A DNA stretch of 64,000 bases from assembly GCF_029581355.1 (NCBI RefSeq), contig NZ_CP120849.1, forward strand, positions 2,822,501 to 2,886,500. Direction: 5' to 3'. Source of the stretch: Parabacteroides chongii (lineage in GTDB: Bacteria; Bacteroidota; Bacteroidia; Bacteroidales; Tannerellaceae). A program made the translations under genes and the position numbers. The notes beneath the pieces are model-generated. The model was not told the origin of the DNA, made no database searches, and saw nothing but the letters and a program-made list of their open reading frames with translations. Shown one piece after another: positions 54,892-63,723 of the stretch (positions are counted from its first letter, which is position 1; each line of letters begins with the position of its first letter).

Positions 54892-56667
54892 ATGAAAAAG
54901 ATAATAACCTTTTTATTTATAGCGATATTGGGTACCAGTTGTAATTCGTTGGACGTTCCGCCTCTTAATATCATTCAAGATAAAGATATTTTTGCTTCCG
55001 AGTCTGGTATCTCTTCATATATGTCTTCTTTGTATAATGATTTACCAATACAGGATCATCAAGCTACTGTGTATGGATTTGGTAACTATTGGAACAGTTG
55101 GCCTCAGGCAGGGCATATGTCAGGGGAGTTGGTGAACAATAAACTTTTCTTTGTATACGATTCTCCTACTGGAGATATGTTTCAGTTTTGGGCTTACGAT
55201 CGGGTGAGGAAAATAAATTATTTTATTGAAAACATGCCTCTTTATGAAGCCAGTTTCCCAGCAGATAAAATAAATGCTTGGTTGGGGGAAGCTTATTTTT
55301 GTCGTGCTTACTACTATTTTGCTATGGTAAACCGATATGGGGCTGTTCCTTTGGTGAAAGAAGTGAAAAACTATCCGGAAACGAGCATTGAAGAACTGCA
55401 GATTCCTCGTAATACACAACAAGAAGGATGGGATTTTATTGCGGAAGATTTGGATAAAGCGATAGAACTACTTCCGGAAGAAAGTCTGATGCGAGGTCGT
55501 GTAAATAAATATGTCGCTTATGGATTAAAATCAAGAGCAATGCTTTATGCGGCCTCACTTTGTCTGTTTGATACCCCAGTTAGTGGTTATGAAGAACTTT
55601 TAGGTATGCCTGCATCTAAAGCGCAAAGCTATTATCAGGCAGCGTACGATGCTGCTTCCAAATTGGATGGAAAATATTCGTTATATAATAAGCATACGGA
55701 TAAGTTTGAAAATTATTGGAACCTATTTCTGGATGAAGACAATCCGGAAGTGATCTTTGCTAAATATTATCAATATCCCGATAAAACTCATAGTTGGGAT
55801 GTACATCAGGTCCCATTTCAAGTAAGAGGTCCTGAAGGATATTCCAGTATTTTAAACCCGACATTGGAGATTGTCGAATTGTTTGATGATATCAATGGTA
55901 ATCCGTTTGTGTTAAAAACAACAGATACAAATGGTAATCCTATTCGCTATGATAATCCGTATGACATCTTTAAAGATGTAGAACCTCGTTTAAGAGGTAG
56001 TGTTATTTTACCGAATGATGTTTATAAAGACGAAGTCATAGAAATCAGAAAAGGTATTTGGAGCAGTTTTCCGAATGGAGAATTAAAAACAACAACGGAT
56101 TTTTCTGCGATGTATCAGAATATGCCAATAATGGGTAAAAGTGGTATGGGACATAATGAAACAACGACAACAGGTTTTTTTGTACGAAAGTATCAGGATC
56201 CAACTTTGGCAGATAACTTGATTATACATGGGCGTTCTACTACTCAGTTTATCGAAATGCGTTATGCCGAAATTTTATTAAATCAGGCAGAAGCTGCTTT
56301 TTATTTAGGGAAAAAGCAAGAGGCTTTGGATTTGATCAATCAAGTGAGAGAAAGAGCTGGTGCTAAATTGTATGCATTGGATCAATTAACGGAAGAGAAT
56401 ATCCGTAAAGAAAGACGTATGGAATTGGTATTTGAAAAACATAGTTTTTGGGATTTGCGGAGATGGAGAATTGCGGATAAATTGATGAATAACAAGAAAT
56501 ACACTGCATTATGTCCGTATTATATTTATGATGAGGGTAAATATATCTTTACCAAAGAAGAAATAAGTACTACTTATACATATGATGTAAAAGTAAATTA
56601 TGCAAAAGTACCGGACGGTGAAATATCCAAGAATCCGAATTTGTTACCTAACAATCCTGGTTATTAA
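54892..56667 (+). CDS. SusD/RagB-like surface glycan-binding lipoprotein (PUL 2)
   Basis: A 591-residue lipoprotein (Cys17 in LGTSC). Typical SusD blocks are AWLGEAYFCRAYYYFAMVNR in the N-terminal half and MRYAEILLNQAEAAFYLGKK, LINQVRERAGAKLY and RKERRMELVFEKHSFWDLRR in the C-terminal half. It starts 19 bp after susC and is followed 18 bp later by a DUF3823 lipoprotein, a common third member of such operons. It probably binds the glycan at the cell surface and hands it to SusC. Confidence 0.94.
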   Translation: MKKIITFLFIAILGTSCNSLDVPPLNIIQDKDIFASESGISSYMSSLYNDLPIQDHQATVYGFGNYWNSWPQAGHMSGELVNNKLFFVYDSPTGDMFQFWAYDRVRKINYFIENMPLYEASFPADKINAWLGEAYFCRAYYYFAMVNRYGAVPLVKEVKNYPETSIEELQIPRNTQQEGWDFIAEDLDKAIELLPEESLMRGRVNKYVAYGLKSRAMLYAASLCLFDTPVSGYEELLGMPASKAQSYYQAAYDAASKLDGKYSLYNKHTDKFENYWNLFLDEDNPEVIFAKYYQYPDKTHSWDVHQVPFQVRGPEGYSSILNPTLEIVELFDDINGNPFVLKTTDTNGNPIRYDNPYDIFKDVEPRLRGSVILPNDVYKDEVIEIRKGIWSSFPNGELKTTTDFSAMYQNMPIMGKSGMGHNETTTTGFFVRKYQDPTLADNLIIHGRSTTQFIEMRYAEILLNQAEAAFYLGKKQEALDLINQVRERAGAKLYALDQLTEENIRKERRMELVFEKHSFWDLRRWRIADKLMNNKKYTALCPYYIYDEGKYIFTKEEISTTYTYDVKVNYAKVPDGEISKNPNLLPNNPGY

Positions 56668-56685
56668 TTCAATAGTTATAACAAT

Positions 56686-57381
56686 ATGAAAAAGATCAGT
56701 TTATTAATGTGTATGTTGTTTGCATTGGGCATGATGTCGTGTGGCGATATTGATAACATGGAAGGTCCTAATGCAGCGATAGCGGGAAGTTTGATAGATG
56801 AAACGACTAATAAACCTATTATATCTGAACAACCGAATGGTTTCAGAATAAAGATGGTAGAAACGAGTTGGAGTGAATCGGCGACACCGGAATATTTTTG
56901 GGGAAAAGCCGACGGAACATTTAAAAATACGAAGATATTTAGTGCGACTTATGATGTACAACCGGTGGAAGGAGCTTTCTTTCCGGTAGAACCAGTATCT
57001 GTAACAATCAAGAAGTCTGAAAATATAGACTTTAAGGTTACTCCTTATTTATCGATTCACCCTAAAAAAGTAGAGATAGCAGGGGATGTCATTGAGGTGG
57101 AATGGACTATATCTCGTCCAAAAGTAGGTGATAAGATATTGGATACACGTGTGTTTGTGGTTCATGACAACCCGAATGTGGGGACAAACTATTTTACAAC
57201 GGCATTGAGTCCGATGATCGATTTGAGTAGTGTTCCGGATGAAGAAGCCTTGTCTACAACGTACAAACAGACGATTACCGGATTGACCAAAGGTAAGACC
57301 TATTATGTAAAGGTTGGTGCGCGAACGGACAATTCCAGCAAACGCTACAATTTTGCAGAAACAGTGAAGTTGGAGTATTGA
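56686..57381 (+). CDS. DUF3823 surface lipoprotein
   Basis: A 231-residue lipoprotein (Cys19 in MMSC). The N-terminal half has the DUF3823 pattern (ISEQPNGFRIKMVETSWSE, GKADGTFKNTKIF), a carboxypeptidase-regulatory-like beta-sandwich. The C-terminal half is a second beta domain with KGKTYYVKVGART. The family commonly follows susCD in Bacteroidota and is thought to be a surface glycan-binding or structural accessory protein. No enzymatic motif is seen. A 23-bp palindrome array and the third 68-bp promoter element follow it, so it probably ends the susCD transcript. Confidence 0.88.
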   Translation: MKKISLLMCMLFALGMMSCGDIDNMEGPNAAIAGSLIDETTNKPIISEQPNGFRIKMVETSWSESATPEYFWGKADGTFKNTKIFSATYDVQPVEGAFFPVEPVSVTIKKSENIDFKVTPYLSIHPKKVEIAGDVIEVEWTISRPKVGDKILDTRVFVVHDNPNVGTNYFTTALSPMIDLSSVPDEEALSTTYKQTITGLTKGKTYYVKVGARTDNSSKRYNFAETVKLEY

Positions 57382-57395
57382 TTGGTAGCATTTTT

Positions 57396-57481
57396 GTAAC
57401 GCGGTTCGTTACTGAAGTATAACTAACCTTGCAGATGAAGCATAACGAGGTTTGTTAACGGAGGGCGGCGAACCGCGTTAC
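57396..57481. repeat. Palindrome array, 23-bp period, with 13-bp outer arms
   Basis: Units start at 57397, 57420 and 57443 (TAACG/TAACT/TAACG starts, exactly 23 bp apart), with a fourth at 57466. Unit 1 (TAACGCGGTTCGTTA) and unit 3 (TAACGAGGTTTGTTA) are imperfect palindromes. The outer arms GTAACGCGGTTCG (57396-57408) and CGAACCGCGTTAC (57469-57481) are perfect complements. It lies 14 bp after the DUF3823 stop and just before the 68-bp promoter element. It has the same design as the arrays at 25557 and 49442. Confidence 0.75.
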
Positions 57482-57497
57482 TATTTTGGGGTGGAAA

Positions 57498-57565
57498 AGC
57501 AATAATAATCCATCGAATAAGCAGCTATTTGCTATTTTTTATAGCAATGGCAGTTTTTATCTTCG
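57498..57565 (+). promoter_or_regulatory. 68-bp shared promoter/hairpin element, copy 3
   Basis: It begins AGCAATAATAATCCAT, contains GCAGCTATTTGCTAT and ATAGCAATGGCAG as the stem, and ends in TATCTTCG (57558-57565), a one-base variant of the -7 box. TTTT at 57535-57538 keeps the 19-bp spacing seen in the other two copies. It drives the GH120 gene at 57590. The stem is less perfect here than in copies 1 and 2. Confidence 0.72.
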
Positions 57566-57589
57566 TACATTGAAATAAAAGTAAATATC

Positions 57590-59467
57590 ATGAGAAATAT
57601 TCTGAATCGGATTTTGGTATTAAGCCTGTGTTGTAATATGTTGCAAGCGAAAGAGTACCATGTCTCTCCCAAAGGAAATGATAATAATGCTGGAACAATC
57701 GAGGCCCCCTTCAAAACCATCAATCGGGCGGCTCAAAAGGCATTACCCGGTGATGTGGTGACGGTACATGAAGGAGTGTATCGGGAATGGATAAAACCGA
57801 TGTATGGCGGGACCAGCGATAATCGGCGGATTGTTTATCAGGCTGCCGAAGGAGAAAAGGTGGAGATTAAAGGCTCTGAAGTGATCAAAGGCTGGAAGAA
57901 AGAGGGAAAAGGTATTTGGAAGGTGGTGATTCCCAACACGCTTTTCGGTAATTTCAATCCTTATAAAGAACTGTTTGATGGCGACTGGATTATCAATGAC
58001 GGACGTGTCACGCATTTGGGGGAGGTCTATTTGAATGGAGAGGCCTTCTATGAAGTGGATTCTTTGAGTAAGTTGCAGAATCCGAAGCCGCATGTATGCA
58101 AGGCGGATCCGGAGGGAACGACTGACTTCTGGTATTGTGAAACGGATGACGAAAACACGACTATATGGGCTCGCTTCGGTACCGTAGATCCCAATAAGGA
58201 ATGTGTCGAGGTGGTTGCCCGTCCGACCTGCTTCTATCCGGATAAGCAGCAACTGGACTATATCACCATCAAAGGGTTTGAAATGAGCCAGGCCGGTACG
58301 AAGTGGGCTTCGCCGACGAATGAGCAGGTGGGCGTAATCGCCACGCACTGGTGTAAGGGTTGGATTATAGAAAACAACATCATCCACGATGCTAAGAGCA
58401 CAGGCATTACGTTGGGCAAGGAGCGTACAACCGGCGACGGGGTACTTCCTGCTGATGATGCCGATGGAGTGAAAGATGGGCATATCTCTTATATAGAAGT
58501 TATATTCAACACAACACGCCATGGCTGGAACAAAGAAACGATCGGTTCTCACATTGTTCGCAACAATACGATCTATAATTGTGAACAAACGGCTATTTGT
58601 GGGACGATGGCTGCCTTCAGTGAAGTCTACGGTAATCATATTTACAACATCCACGTGAAAGACCAGTATAACGGGTATGAAATTGCCGGGATCAAATTTC
58701 ATGGGGCGATCGATGCCGTGATACGGGACAACCGCATTCATGATTGTACGTCGTATGGTATGTGGTTGGATTGGATGACGCAAGGAACACGAGTGTCGGG
58801 TAATTTGTGCTATCGTAATTCGACTGATTTGTTTATAGAAGTGAGCCATGGTCCGTATATTGTGGATAATAACCTGTTTCTTTCTTCCCTGTCGCTTTGT
58901 CAGTCAACGGATGGAGGTGCTTACCTGAATAATTTTTTTGGAGGGAAGTTGACTCTGCAGGCAGACTATACCCGTTTTACCCCTTACCAATTGAATCATT
59001 CTACCGAGTTGAAAGGTGTAAGTCCGATAAAACATGGCGACCTGCGTTTTTATAACAATATTTTTGTGGGAGGAGCTGATAAGAAATTGTATGGCTTGGA
59101 GTTTTTGAATGAGGTAACAGGTGTGATTTATGCCGAAGACAACCTGTTCTGTAACGGAGCCCGTCCTATGAAAGAGAAGGTGCAGGGTGTGGTGGATGAT
59201 GCGTTCAACCCTTCTTTCAAAGTGGAAGAAGTTGCGGATGAAGTATATATTACATTCGAAGGGGAAACTAAATTGTCTCGGTTGAAAGGCAAACCGGTCA
59301 ATACCGACCGCTTGGGAGTTGCCAAGTTGACGACCTATCCGTTCGAGAATGCCGATGGTACTCCGTTTTTATTGGATATTGATTTCTTGGGAGAAAAGAG
59401 ATCAACTGTCTCTCCTTCTATAGGACCGTTTGAAATAGTATCAGGTAATCGTATTAAGGTGTGGTGA
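57590..59467 (+). CDS. GH120 beta-xylosidase, right-handed beta-helix (copy 2)
   Basis: A 625-residue secreted protein (signal peptide about 1-20), paralogue of the enzyme at 12271. The motif order matches GH120: APFKTINRAAQKALPGDVV, GVYREWIKPMYGG, WCKGWIIENNIIHDAK, GSHIVRNNTIYNCEQ, WLDWMTQGTRVSGN and EVSHGPYIVDNN. The catalytic acids correspond to D394 and E417, and their spacing of 23 residues equals that in the Thermoanaerobacterium enzyme. The expected role is release of terminal beta-linked xylose in the periplasm. It is the first gene behind the third 68-bp element, followed by a GH38-like gene (56 bp), GH3 and another GH38-like gene, probably as one operon. Confidence 0.92.
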   Translation: MRNILNRILVLSLCCNMLQAKEYHVSPKGNDNNAGTIEAPFKTINRAAQKALPGDVVTVHEGVYREWIKPMYGGTSDNRRIVYQAAEGEKVEIKGSEVIKGWKKEGKGIWKVVIPNTLFGNFNPYKELFDGDWIINDGRVTHLGEVYLNGEAFYEVDSLSKLQNPKPHVCKADPEGTTDFWYCETDDENTTIWARFGTVDPNKECVEVVARPTCFYPDKQQLDYITIKGFEMSQAGTKWASPTNEQVGVIATHWCKGWIIENNIIHDAKSTGITLGKERTTGDGVLPADDADGVKDGHISYIEVIFNTTRHGWNKETIGSHIVRNNTIYNCEQTAICGTMAAFSEVYGNHIYNIHVKDQYNGYEIAGIKFHGAIDAVIRDNRIHDCTSYGMWLDWMTQGTRVSGNLCYRNSTDLFIEVSHGPYIVDNNLFLSSLSLCQSTDGGAYLNNFFGGKLTLQADYTRFTPYQLNHSTELKGVSPIKHGDLRFYNNIFVGGADKKLYGLEFLNEVTGVIYAEDNLFCNGARPMKEKVQGVVDDAFNPSFKVEEVADEVYITFEGETKLSRLKGKPVNTDRLGVAKLTTYPFENADGTPFLLDIDFLGEKRSTVSPSIGPFEIVSGNRIKVW

Positions 59468-59523
59468 TGTTTAGCTCTACCGAATGGGTTGGAAGAAGAA
59501 TGTTTAAATTTTAAAAATACAAG

Positions 59524-61518
59524 ATGATTATGAAGCGAATGTTAATCCTTCTACTGCTGGTTGTGGGAGGACTTTGCCAGTTGGTGGCACAGGAAGTAAA
59601 TATCTCCGTCGATAAAGTTTATGTCGTTTTTAAGACGCATTTGGATGTTGGTTTTACCGATTTGAGCTCCGTGGTGACACAACGTTATATCACAGAGTTT
59701 ATACCCAAGGCTTTGGATGTGTCAGAAAAATTACGGGCAGAGAATGCAAGTGAAAAATATGTCTGGACAACAGGGGCGTGGCTGATTTGGAAATATCTCC
59801 ATACGGCATCTCCAGAGGAAGTGAAACGCCTGGAGGCAGCTATCGGACGGGGGGATATTGTTTGGAACTCTGTTCCTTACACTGTCGAGTCGGAATCGAT
59901 GAACTTGGATTTGTTTGAAACAAGCCTGCTTCTTTCTCATAAGCTGGATGAAAAGTACGGAAAAAAGACGATTGCCGCTAAAATGACGGATGTGCCGGGA
60001 CATACGCGTAGCATTGTGTCGCCGATGAGCCGTGCAGGGATTCGTTTTCTGCATATTGGTGTGAATCCGGCTTGCCCTATACCTAATGTACCGGAGTTCT
60101 GCCGTTGGAGAGATACGGATGGCAGCGAATTGATTTTGGTCTATCAGCAAGATTACGGCTCGGAGAATATACTTCCGGGAGGAAAGGCTGTTATTTCTAT
60201 CAACTTTACCGGTGATAACCACGGTCCTCATTCGTATGAAAAGGTGAAAGAGATTTATGCCGACCTGCATAAGCGTTATCCGAATGCCCGTCTGGTAGCT
60301 TGCTCTTTCAATGAGATTGCCGAAGAGTTGATTGCCATGCAGGACCAGTTGCCGGTAGTTACATCGGAAATAGGGGATACCTGGATATATGGTTATGGAA
60401 GTGCCCCGATACGAATGGCGAAATTCAGAGCCTTGTCTGAACTCTATTCCCAATGGTTGCGTGAAAAGAAAATCGACAAGAACAGTGATGCTGCACTCGA
60501 TTTTGTATTGGAATTGGGTTTGATTGCCGAACATACGCAGGGAGTGGATGTGAAAACACATCTTCATAACTGGGATAAATATGATATGGACCTTTTCCTT
60601 CCGGCTCGTGCTACCGCACCTTTCCGGAAGGCGGAAGCATCGTGGAAGGAATTGGACGATTATATTTATAACGCGATCCAATACCTTCCTCAGCATTTAC
60701 AGGCAGAGGCGTTGGCGGAGATGAAGAAAATCGACCAGCCGGTTGTTCCTCTCTTTACGGAAAAAGCCCAATCGGTTTCTTCTACTCCTTGGCAGGCTGC
60801 CGTACTGAAGAAGGGGGCATTGAAACTCGAAGGTTTATCATACCAAATGTATGATGCCGCCGATTATAAGCAGTATCTGGATAACTACCTGCGTGCCCAT
60901 TATGGATGGGCTTTAGCTGATATAGGCAAGCCGGGACTGGATAAGTCGAAAGCCGTCAGTGTTTCTCTCTCCGCACAGACTATCAAGCAGGAGGTCCGTA
61001 AAGAGAAGAAAGGGATACGGACGGTAAGCGAACTGGTCTTCCAAAATGAAGGTAAGGTGGATCAGCGGGTACTTCCTGAAAAGATGTATATAGATGTATT
61101 GGACTATAAGAACGGAAAGAAGGCGGAAGTTACTTTGACGATAAAAGGTAAACCAGCTGTTCGCTTGCCGGAAGCTTATTGGCTGTCTTTTACTACGGAT
61201 GATATTCTTTCTATCGTTGCTGAGAAGGTAGGCGGGCGTGTCGACCTGCTCGATGTGGTAGAAAAGGGCAACCGCCAGCAGCATGGCATCGACCGTTATG
61301 TGGATTTGATTACCTCTAACGGAACCATCCGTATATGGAGTGAAACCGCTTTTCTGGTTAATGTAGGTGAGGCGAGAGGTATAAACTACTCATTGGAATA
61401 CCCCGACAAAAAGGGCGGTATCCATTTTAATCTGAGTAATAATCTTTGGAATACAAATTTCCGTATGTGGAATGAGGGATCGTTAACTTATCGTTTCACG
61501 ATCGAAAGAATAGATTAA
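59524..61518 (+). CDS. Short GH38-like enzyme (DUF5054 type)
   Basis: A 664-residue secreted protein (signal peptide about 1-23; the Met at 59530 is an alternative start). It has the GH38-like metal-site pattern HLDVGF (H39, D41), TDVPGHTR (D156) and AEHTQG (H337). It is about 230 residues shorter than the paralogues at 9427 and 18267 and lacks most of their C-terminal beta region, though WNTNFRMWNEG near the end is shared. This layout fits the Bacteroidota group annotated as DUF5054. An exo-alpha-mannosidase role is the natural guess, but the divergence leaves other alpha-linked sugars open. It sits between GH120 and GH3 in the second PUL. Confidence 0.87.
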   Translation: MIMKRMLILLLLVVGGLCQLVAQEVNISVDKVYVVFKTHLDVGFTDLSSVVTQRYITEFIPKALDVSEKLRAENASEKYVWTTGAWLIWKYLHTASPEEVKRLEAAIGRGDIVWNSVPYTVESESMNLDLFETSLLLSHKLDEKYGKKTIAAKMTDVPGHTRSIVSPMSRAGIRFLHIGVNPACPIPNVPEFCRWRDTDGSELILVYQQDYGSENILPGGKAVISINFTGDNHGPHSYEKVKEIYADLHKRYPNARLVACSFNEIAEELIAMQDQLPVVTSEIGDTWIYGYGSAPIRMAKFRALSELYSQWLREKKIDKNSDAALDFVLELGLIAEHTQGVDVKTHLHNWDKYDMDLFLPARATAPFRKAEASWKELDDYIYNAIQYLPQHLQAEALAEMKKIDQPVVPLFTEKAQSVSSTPWQAAVLKKGALKLEGLSYQMYDAADYKQYLDNYLRAHYGWALADIGKPGLDKSKAVSVSLSAQTIKQEVRKEKKGIRTVSELVFQNEGKVDQRVLPEKMYIDVLDYKNGKKAEVTLTIKGKPAVRLPEAYWLSFTTDDILSIVAEKVGGRVDLLDVVEKGNRQQHGIDRYVDLITSNGTIRIWSETAFLVNVGEARGINYSLEYPDKKGGIHFNLSNNLWNTNFRMWNEGSLTYRFTIERID

Positions 61519-61546
61519 CGATGAATAAACATAAGAGTAATAGACA

Positions 61547-63712
61547 ATGAGCTATATAAAGAAAACAGGATGGCTTGTTTTGGGTTTGATTGGTTATTTT
61601 ACCGCTTTTTCCCAAACGAAACCTATCTATCAGGATGCAACAAAACCGGTGGAAGAGCGTATAGGAGATGCTCTGTCCCGTATGACTCTGGAAGAGAAAG
61701 TACGATTGCTACATGCCAATGGGGGCTATCGTTCCTGGGGAGTTCCCCGCTTGGGCATACCGGAGAATAATCCGACGGATGGTCCTACCGGTATGCGTCC
61801 GGAGTTCCGTTGGGAAAGCTGGTCGGATGCGAAAGCGAATAATGACTATTGTACGGCGTTCCCGTCCCTTATCTCTTTGGCTGCCACTTGGAATCCGGAT
61901 ATGGGTATCTTGTATGGAAAGTCATACAGCGAAGAGGCGTTGTACCGTAATAAAAACATCATATTGGGTCCGGGAGTGAATATCTGCCGTACACCTCTCA
62001 ACGGGCGTAGTTTCGAGTATATGGGGGAAGACCCTTACTTGGCGTCTCAAATAGCAGTGTCGTATATTCAAGGTGTTCAGTCAAATCATGTGGCAGCATG
62101 TGTGAAGCATTTTGCTACCAATAACCAAGAAACCGGCAGGATGTATATCAATTCGCTGGTCGACGAGCGTACTTTGCATGAAATCTATTTCCCTGCTTTC
62201 AAAGCAGCCGTGCAACAAGGGCATGTGTGGACCGTGATGGGAGCCTACAACCAGTTGAATGGTCAGCATTGCTGCCATAACGACTATTTGTTGAACGACA
62301 TATTGAAAAAGGAATGGGGCTTCGACGGGGTGTTGTTGTCTGACTTTGGCGGTACTCATAATACGCAGGAAGCAATCGACAATGGATTGGATTTGGAATA
62401 TGGAACCGCTTTAGGGTCGGAAGAGGCTTTTGAAAACTATTATTTGGGAAATGCTTATCTACAACTGTTGAAATCAGGAAAGGCAGACGAAAAAGTGCTG
62501 GATGAAAAGGTAAGACGTGTTTTGCGTATGATGTACCGGACGAATATGTCGGCAGACCGCCCTTGGGGTGTTATGAATACCCGGGAACATACAGATGCTG
62601 CACGCCGGATTGCCGAAGAGGGAATCGTATTGTTGAAGAATGAAGCCTCTATCCTGCCTTTGAGTCTTTCCGGCTTGAAAAAGATAGTAGTAGTAGGCGA
62701 GAATGCCATACGGACTGTAGCCAATGGAGGTGGATCTTCCGAAGTGAAGGCTTTGTATGAAGTGACTCCTTTGGAGGGAATAAAGAACATGGTGGGCGAT
62801 AAAATAGAGGTCGTTTATCAGCCCGGTTATTCATCCGGATTGAAAGGTACATCTGCTGCAGATAGCCTGAAACGGGAGGCGCTAAAAGCGGTAGTTGGTG
62901 CAGACGTGGTTGTCTATGTCGGTGGGTTAAATAAGGAACCGAACCAAGATAGTGAAGGTTCAGACAGGTTATCGTATAATTTACCGTATGGGCAGGATGA
63001 ATTGATAGCGGAGTTATCGAAAGCCAACCCACATTTGGTTGCCGTGATGATAAGCGGTAATGCGTATGCCATGCCTTGGTTGAAACAGGTACCCGGTATA
63101 CTTCAGGCCTGGTATGGAGGTACAGAGAGTGGGAATGCCATCGCATCGGTATTGTTTGGCAAGGCAAATCCTTCGGGAAAGTTGCCGGTAACTTTCCCTG
63201 TCCGGCTTGACGATGTGGCAGCGCATGCATTAGGAGCTTATCCCGGAGATGGAAAGACGGTCGAATACAAAGAGGGTATTTTTGTCGGTTACCGGTGGGT
63301 TGAAAAAGAAAAAATCAAACCCAACTATGCTTTTGGGCATGGCTTGAGTTACACGACATTCAAGTATGGGAATGTAACCGTTGATAGGAAGGTTGTGGAT
63401 GCGACAGGACGTTTGACTGTAACGGTACCTGTTACGAATACAGGGTCGCGAGAAGGATCAGAGGTGGTTCAGTTGTATGTCAGCGATCTGAAATCTTCCT
63501 TGCCTCGTCCGGTAAAGGAATTGAAAGGGTTCCGCAAGGTCAAATTGGCTCCGGGGGAAACTGCCAATGTATCCTTTACGATAGATAAGGAAGCACTGAG
63601 TTTTTATGACCCGGCGCAGCATGGCTGGGTGGTTGAACCCGGCAAGTTCCAGGTGTTGGTCGGCTCGGCATCGGATGATGTCAGGGCGAAAGCTATGTTT
63701 GAGTTGCAATAA
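61547..63712 (+). CDS. GH3 beta-glucosidase-type glycosidase
   Basis: A 721-residue secreted protein (signal peptide about 1-23): GH3 TIM barrel (about 30-340), alpha/beta sandwich (about 360-560) and fibronectin III-like domain (about 620-715). The nucleophile is D266 in LLSDFGGTH, and the substrate-binding KHFATNNQE motif is intact. The motifs place it in the beta-glucosidase-like branch rather than with the xylosidase-type GH3 at 30093, though GH3 specificity often shifts. It is 28 bp after the GH38-like gene and 11 bp before the next one. Confidence 0.92.
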   Translation: MSYIKKTGWLVLGLIGYFTAFSQTKPIYQDATKPVEERIGDALSRMTLEEKVRLLHANGGYRSWGVPRLGIPENNPTDGPTGMRPEFRWESWSDAKANNDYCTAFPSLISLAATWNPDMGILYGKSYSEEALYRNKNIILGPGVNICRTPLNGRSFEYMGEDPYLASQIAVSYIQGVQSNHVAACVKHFATNNQETGRMYINSLVDERTLHEIYFPAFKAAVQQGHVWTVMGAYNQLNGQHCCHNDYLLNDILKKEWGFDGVLLSDFGGTHNTQEAIDNGLDLEYGTALGSEEAFENYYLGNAYLQLLKSGKADEKVLDEKVRRVLRMMYRTNMSADRPWGVMNTREHTDAARRIAEEGIVLLKNEASILPLSLSGLKKIVVVGENAIRTVANGGGSSEVKALYEVTPLEGIKNMVGDKIEVVYQPGYSSGLKGTSAADSLKREALKAVVGADVVVYVGGLNKEPNQDSEGSDRLSYNLPYGQDELIAELSKANPHLVAVMISGNAYAMPWLKQVPGILQAWYGGTESGNAIASVLFGKANPSGKLPVTFPVRLDDVAAHALGAYPGDGKTVEYKEGIFVGYRWVEKEKIKPNYAFGHGLSYTTFKYGNVTVDRKVVDATGRLTVTVPVTNTGSREGSEVVQLYVSDLKSSLPRPVKELKGFRKVKLAPGETANVSFTIDKEALSFYDPAQHGWVVEPGKFQVLVGSASDDVRAKAMFELQ

Positions 63713-63723
63713 AATATAGGTTT

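Noticed and set aside
57743..58849. Minus-strand open frame of 368 codons
   Set aside because: It is antisense to GH120 copy 2, which has intact family motifs. The product resembles no protein family I know.
59731..60696. Minus-strand open frame of 321 codons
   Set aside because: It is antisense to the short GH38-like gene whose catalytic motifs are intact.
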